A DNA stretch of 7,153 nucleotides from an uncultured Xanthobacteraceae bacterium (lineage in GTDB: Bacteria; Pseudomonadota; Alphaproteobacteria; Rhizobiales; Xanthobacteraceae), in the NCBI GenBank assembly GCA_955652195.1, contig CATPBC010000344.1, positions 1 through 7,153 on the forward strand. Reading direction: 5' to 3'. A model generated the notes under the pieces. It ran no database searches and was not told the origin of the DNA. It worked only from the letters and a program-made list of their open reading frames with translations. Each line of letters starts with the position of its first letter. Positions within the stretch are counted from its first letter, which is position 1. A program made the position numbers and the translations under genes. This document shows, piece after piece, positions 6,875 through 7,153 of this stretch.

Positions 6875-6917
6875 AAATCGGCCCACCGGTCAAAGTTCGT
6901 TATATTCCTGCCGATTT
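6875..6917. repeat. 8-bp inverted repeat in the divergent spacer
   Basis: AAATCGGC (6875-6882) is complementary to GCCGATTT (6910-6917) across 27 bp. It lies centrally in the 119-bp spacer between the divergent solute-binding gene and arfB, where both promoters must lie or be read through. It may be a split operator. No convincing -35/-10 pair was found on either strand: TATATT at 6901-6906 has no partner for arfB, and TTGACC (minus strand, 6893-6888) has none for the solute-binding gene. Confidence 0.3.
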
Positions 6918-6949
6918 TGCTGGCGTTCAATCTGCGCTAGGAATTGGCA

Positions 6950-7153
6950 ATGATTCCGGTCACCGCCAACATTACCCTTGACGAGGGCGAGATCGCCGAA
7001 TCCTTCGTTCGGGCCTCGGGACCTGGCGGGCAGAATGTCAACAAAGTTGCCAGTGCGGTGCAGCTTCGCTTCGACGCGCGCCGCTCACCGTCGCTGCCGC
7101 CTGAGGTCCGCACCCGGCTGGAGCGCTTAGCGGGCTCGCGACTGACCCGCGAC
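6950..7153 (+). CDS. arfB: Ribosome-rescue peptidyl-tRNA hydrolase ArfB, N-terminal part (3' end outside window)
   Basis: Small release-factor-like protein that enters ribosomes stalled without a stop codon and hydrolyses the peptidyl-tRNA. The first 68 residues are visible out of a usual length of about 140. After MIPVTANITLDEGEI comes RASGPGGQNVNKVAS, which contains the catalytic GGQ (26-28) in the context typical of the RF-1/ArfB domain. The short N-terminus before GGQ rules out full-length RF1 or RF2, which carry a codon-recognition domain first. The basic C-terminal tail that reads the empty mRNA channel lies beyond the window, so it cannot be checked. AGGA at 6939-6942 is 7 nt before ATG 6950, supporting the start. 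It is transcribed divergently from the solute-binding gene. Confidence 0.93.
   Translation, partial: MIPVTANITLDEGEIAESFVRASGPGGQNVNKVASAVQLRFDARRSPSLPPEVRTRLERLAGSRLTRD

Noticed and set aside
6510..6949. Plus-strand frame opposite the solute-binding gene N-terminus and running to arfB
   Set aside because: It is a mirror of a well-recognised Bug-family gene and its composition shows no family signature.
1..7153. Defence system, CRISPR array, transposon or phage content
   Set aside because: No repeat-spacer pattern, transposase, terminal inverted repeats, nuclease or integrase signature was seen; the genes are housekeeping, envelope and transport genes.

Overview
The window is a GC-rich, densely coding piece of an alphaproteobacterial chromosome, most likely from the Hyphomicrobiales (Bradyrhizobium/Xanthobacteraceae-like). 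The assignment rests on protein style and gene content: an IleS whose C-terminal zinc finger has decayed, a BamF/DUF3035-like protein with an RSPLVVPP motif, a paired M16 protease locus, and a lone Bug/TTT-type binding protein. No tool was run, so the taxonomy is inference.

Layout: (1) 1-1616, the 3' part of ileS on the plus strand. (2) 1637-2173, lspA (signal peptidase II), 20 bp after ileS. (3) 2296-2982, an exported Pro-rich protein resembling alphaproteobacterial BamF (DUF3035). (4) 3051-4403 and 4400-5791, two M16 metallopeptidase-family genes overlapping by 4 bp; the first keeps the zinc site, the second has lost it. These five genes run in one direction and look like one or two transcription units. 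(5) 5792-5843, a short convergent spacer holding two mutually exclusive inverted repeats. (6) 5844-6830, minus strand, a tripartite tricarboxylate transporter-type solute-binding protein with no membrane partners in view. (7) 6831-6949, a divergent spacer with small repeats. (8) 6950-7153, the 5' end of arfB (GGQ ribosome-rescue hydrolase), cut by the window edge.

How the genes may work together: lspA, the BamF-like gene and the M16 pair all act, or are predicted to act, on exported proteins (lipoprotein maturation, outer-membrane assembly, periplasmic proteolysis). They form a plausible envelope-biogenesis cluster behind the housekeeping gene ileS. The most interesting signal is that the two M16 proteins carry complementary halves of an M16 active site: HxxEH in one, the Arg/Tyr pair in the other. 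The exported protein beside lspA carries a BamF-type motif but no canonical lipobox. No tRNA, rRNA, CRISPR array, insertion sequence or phage gene was seen.
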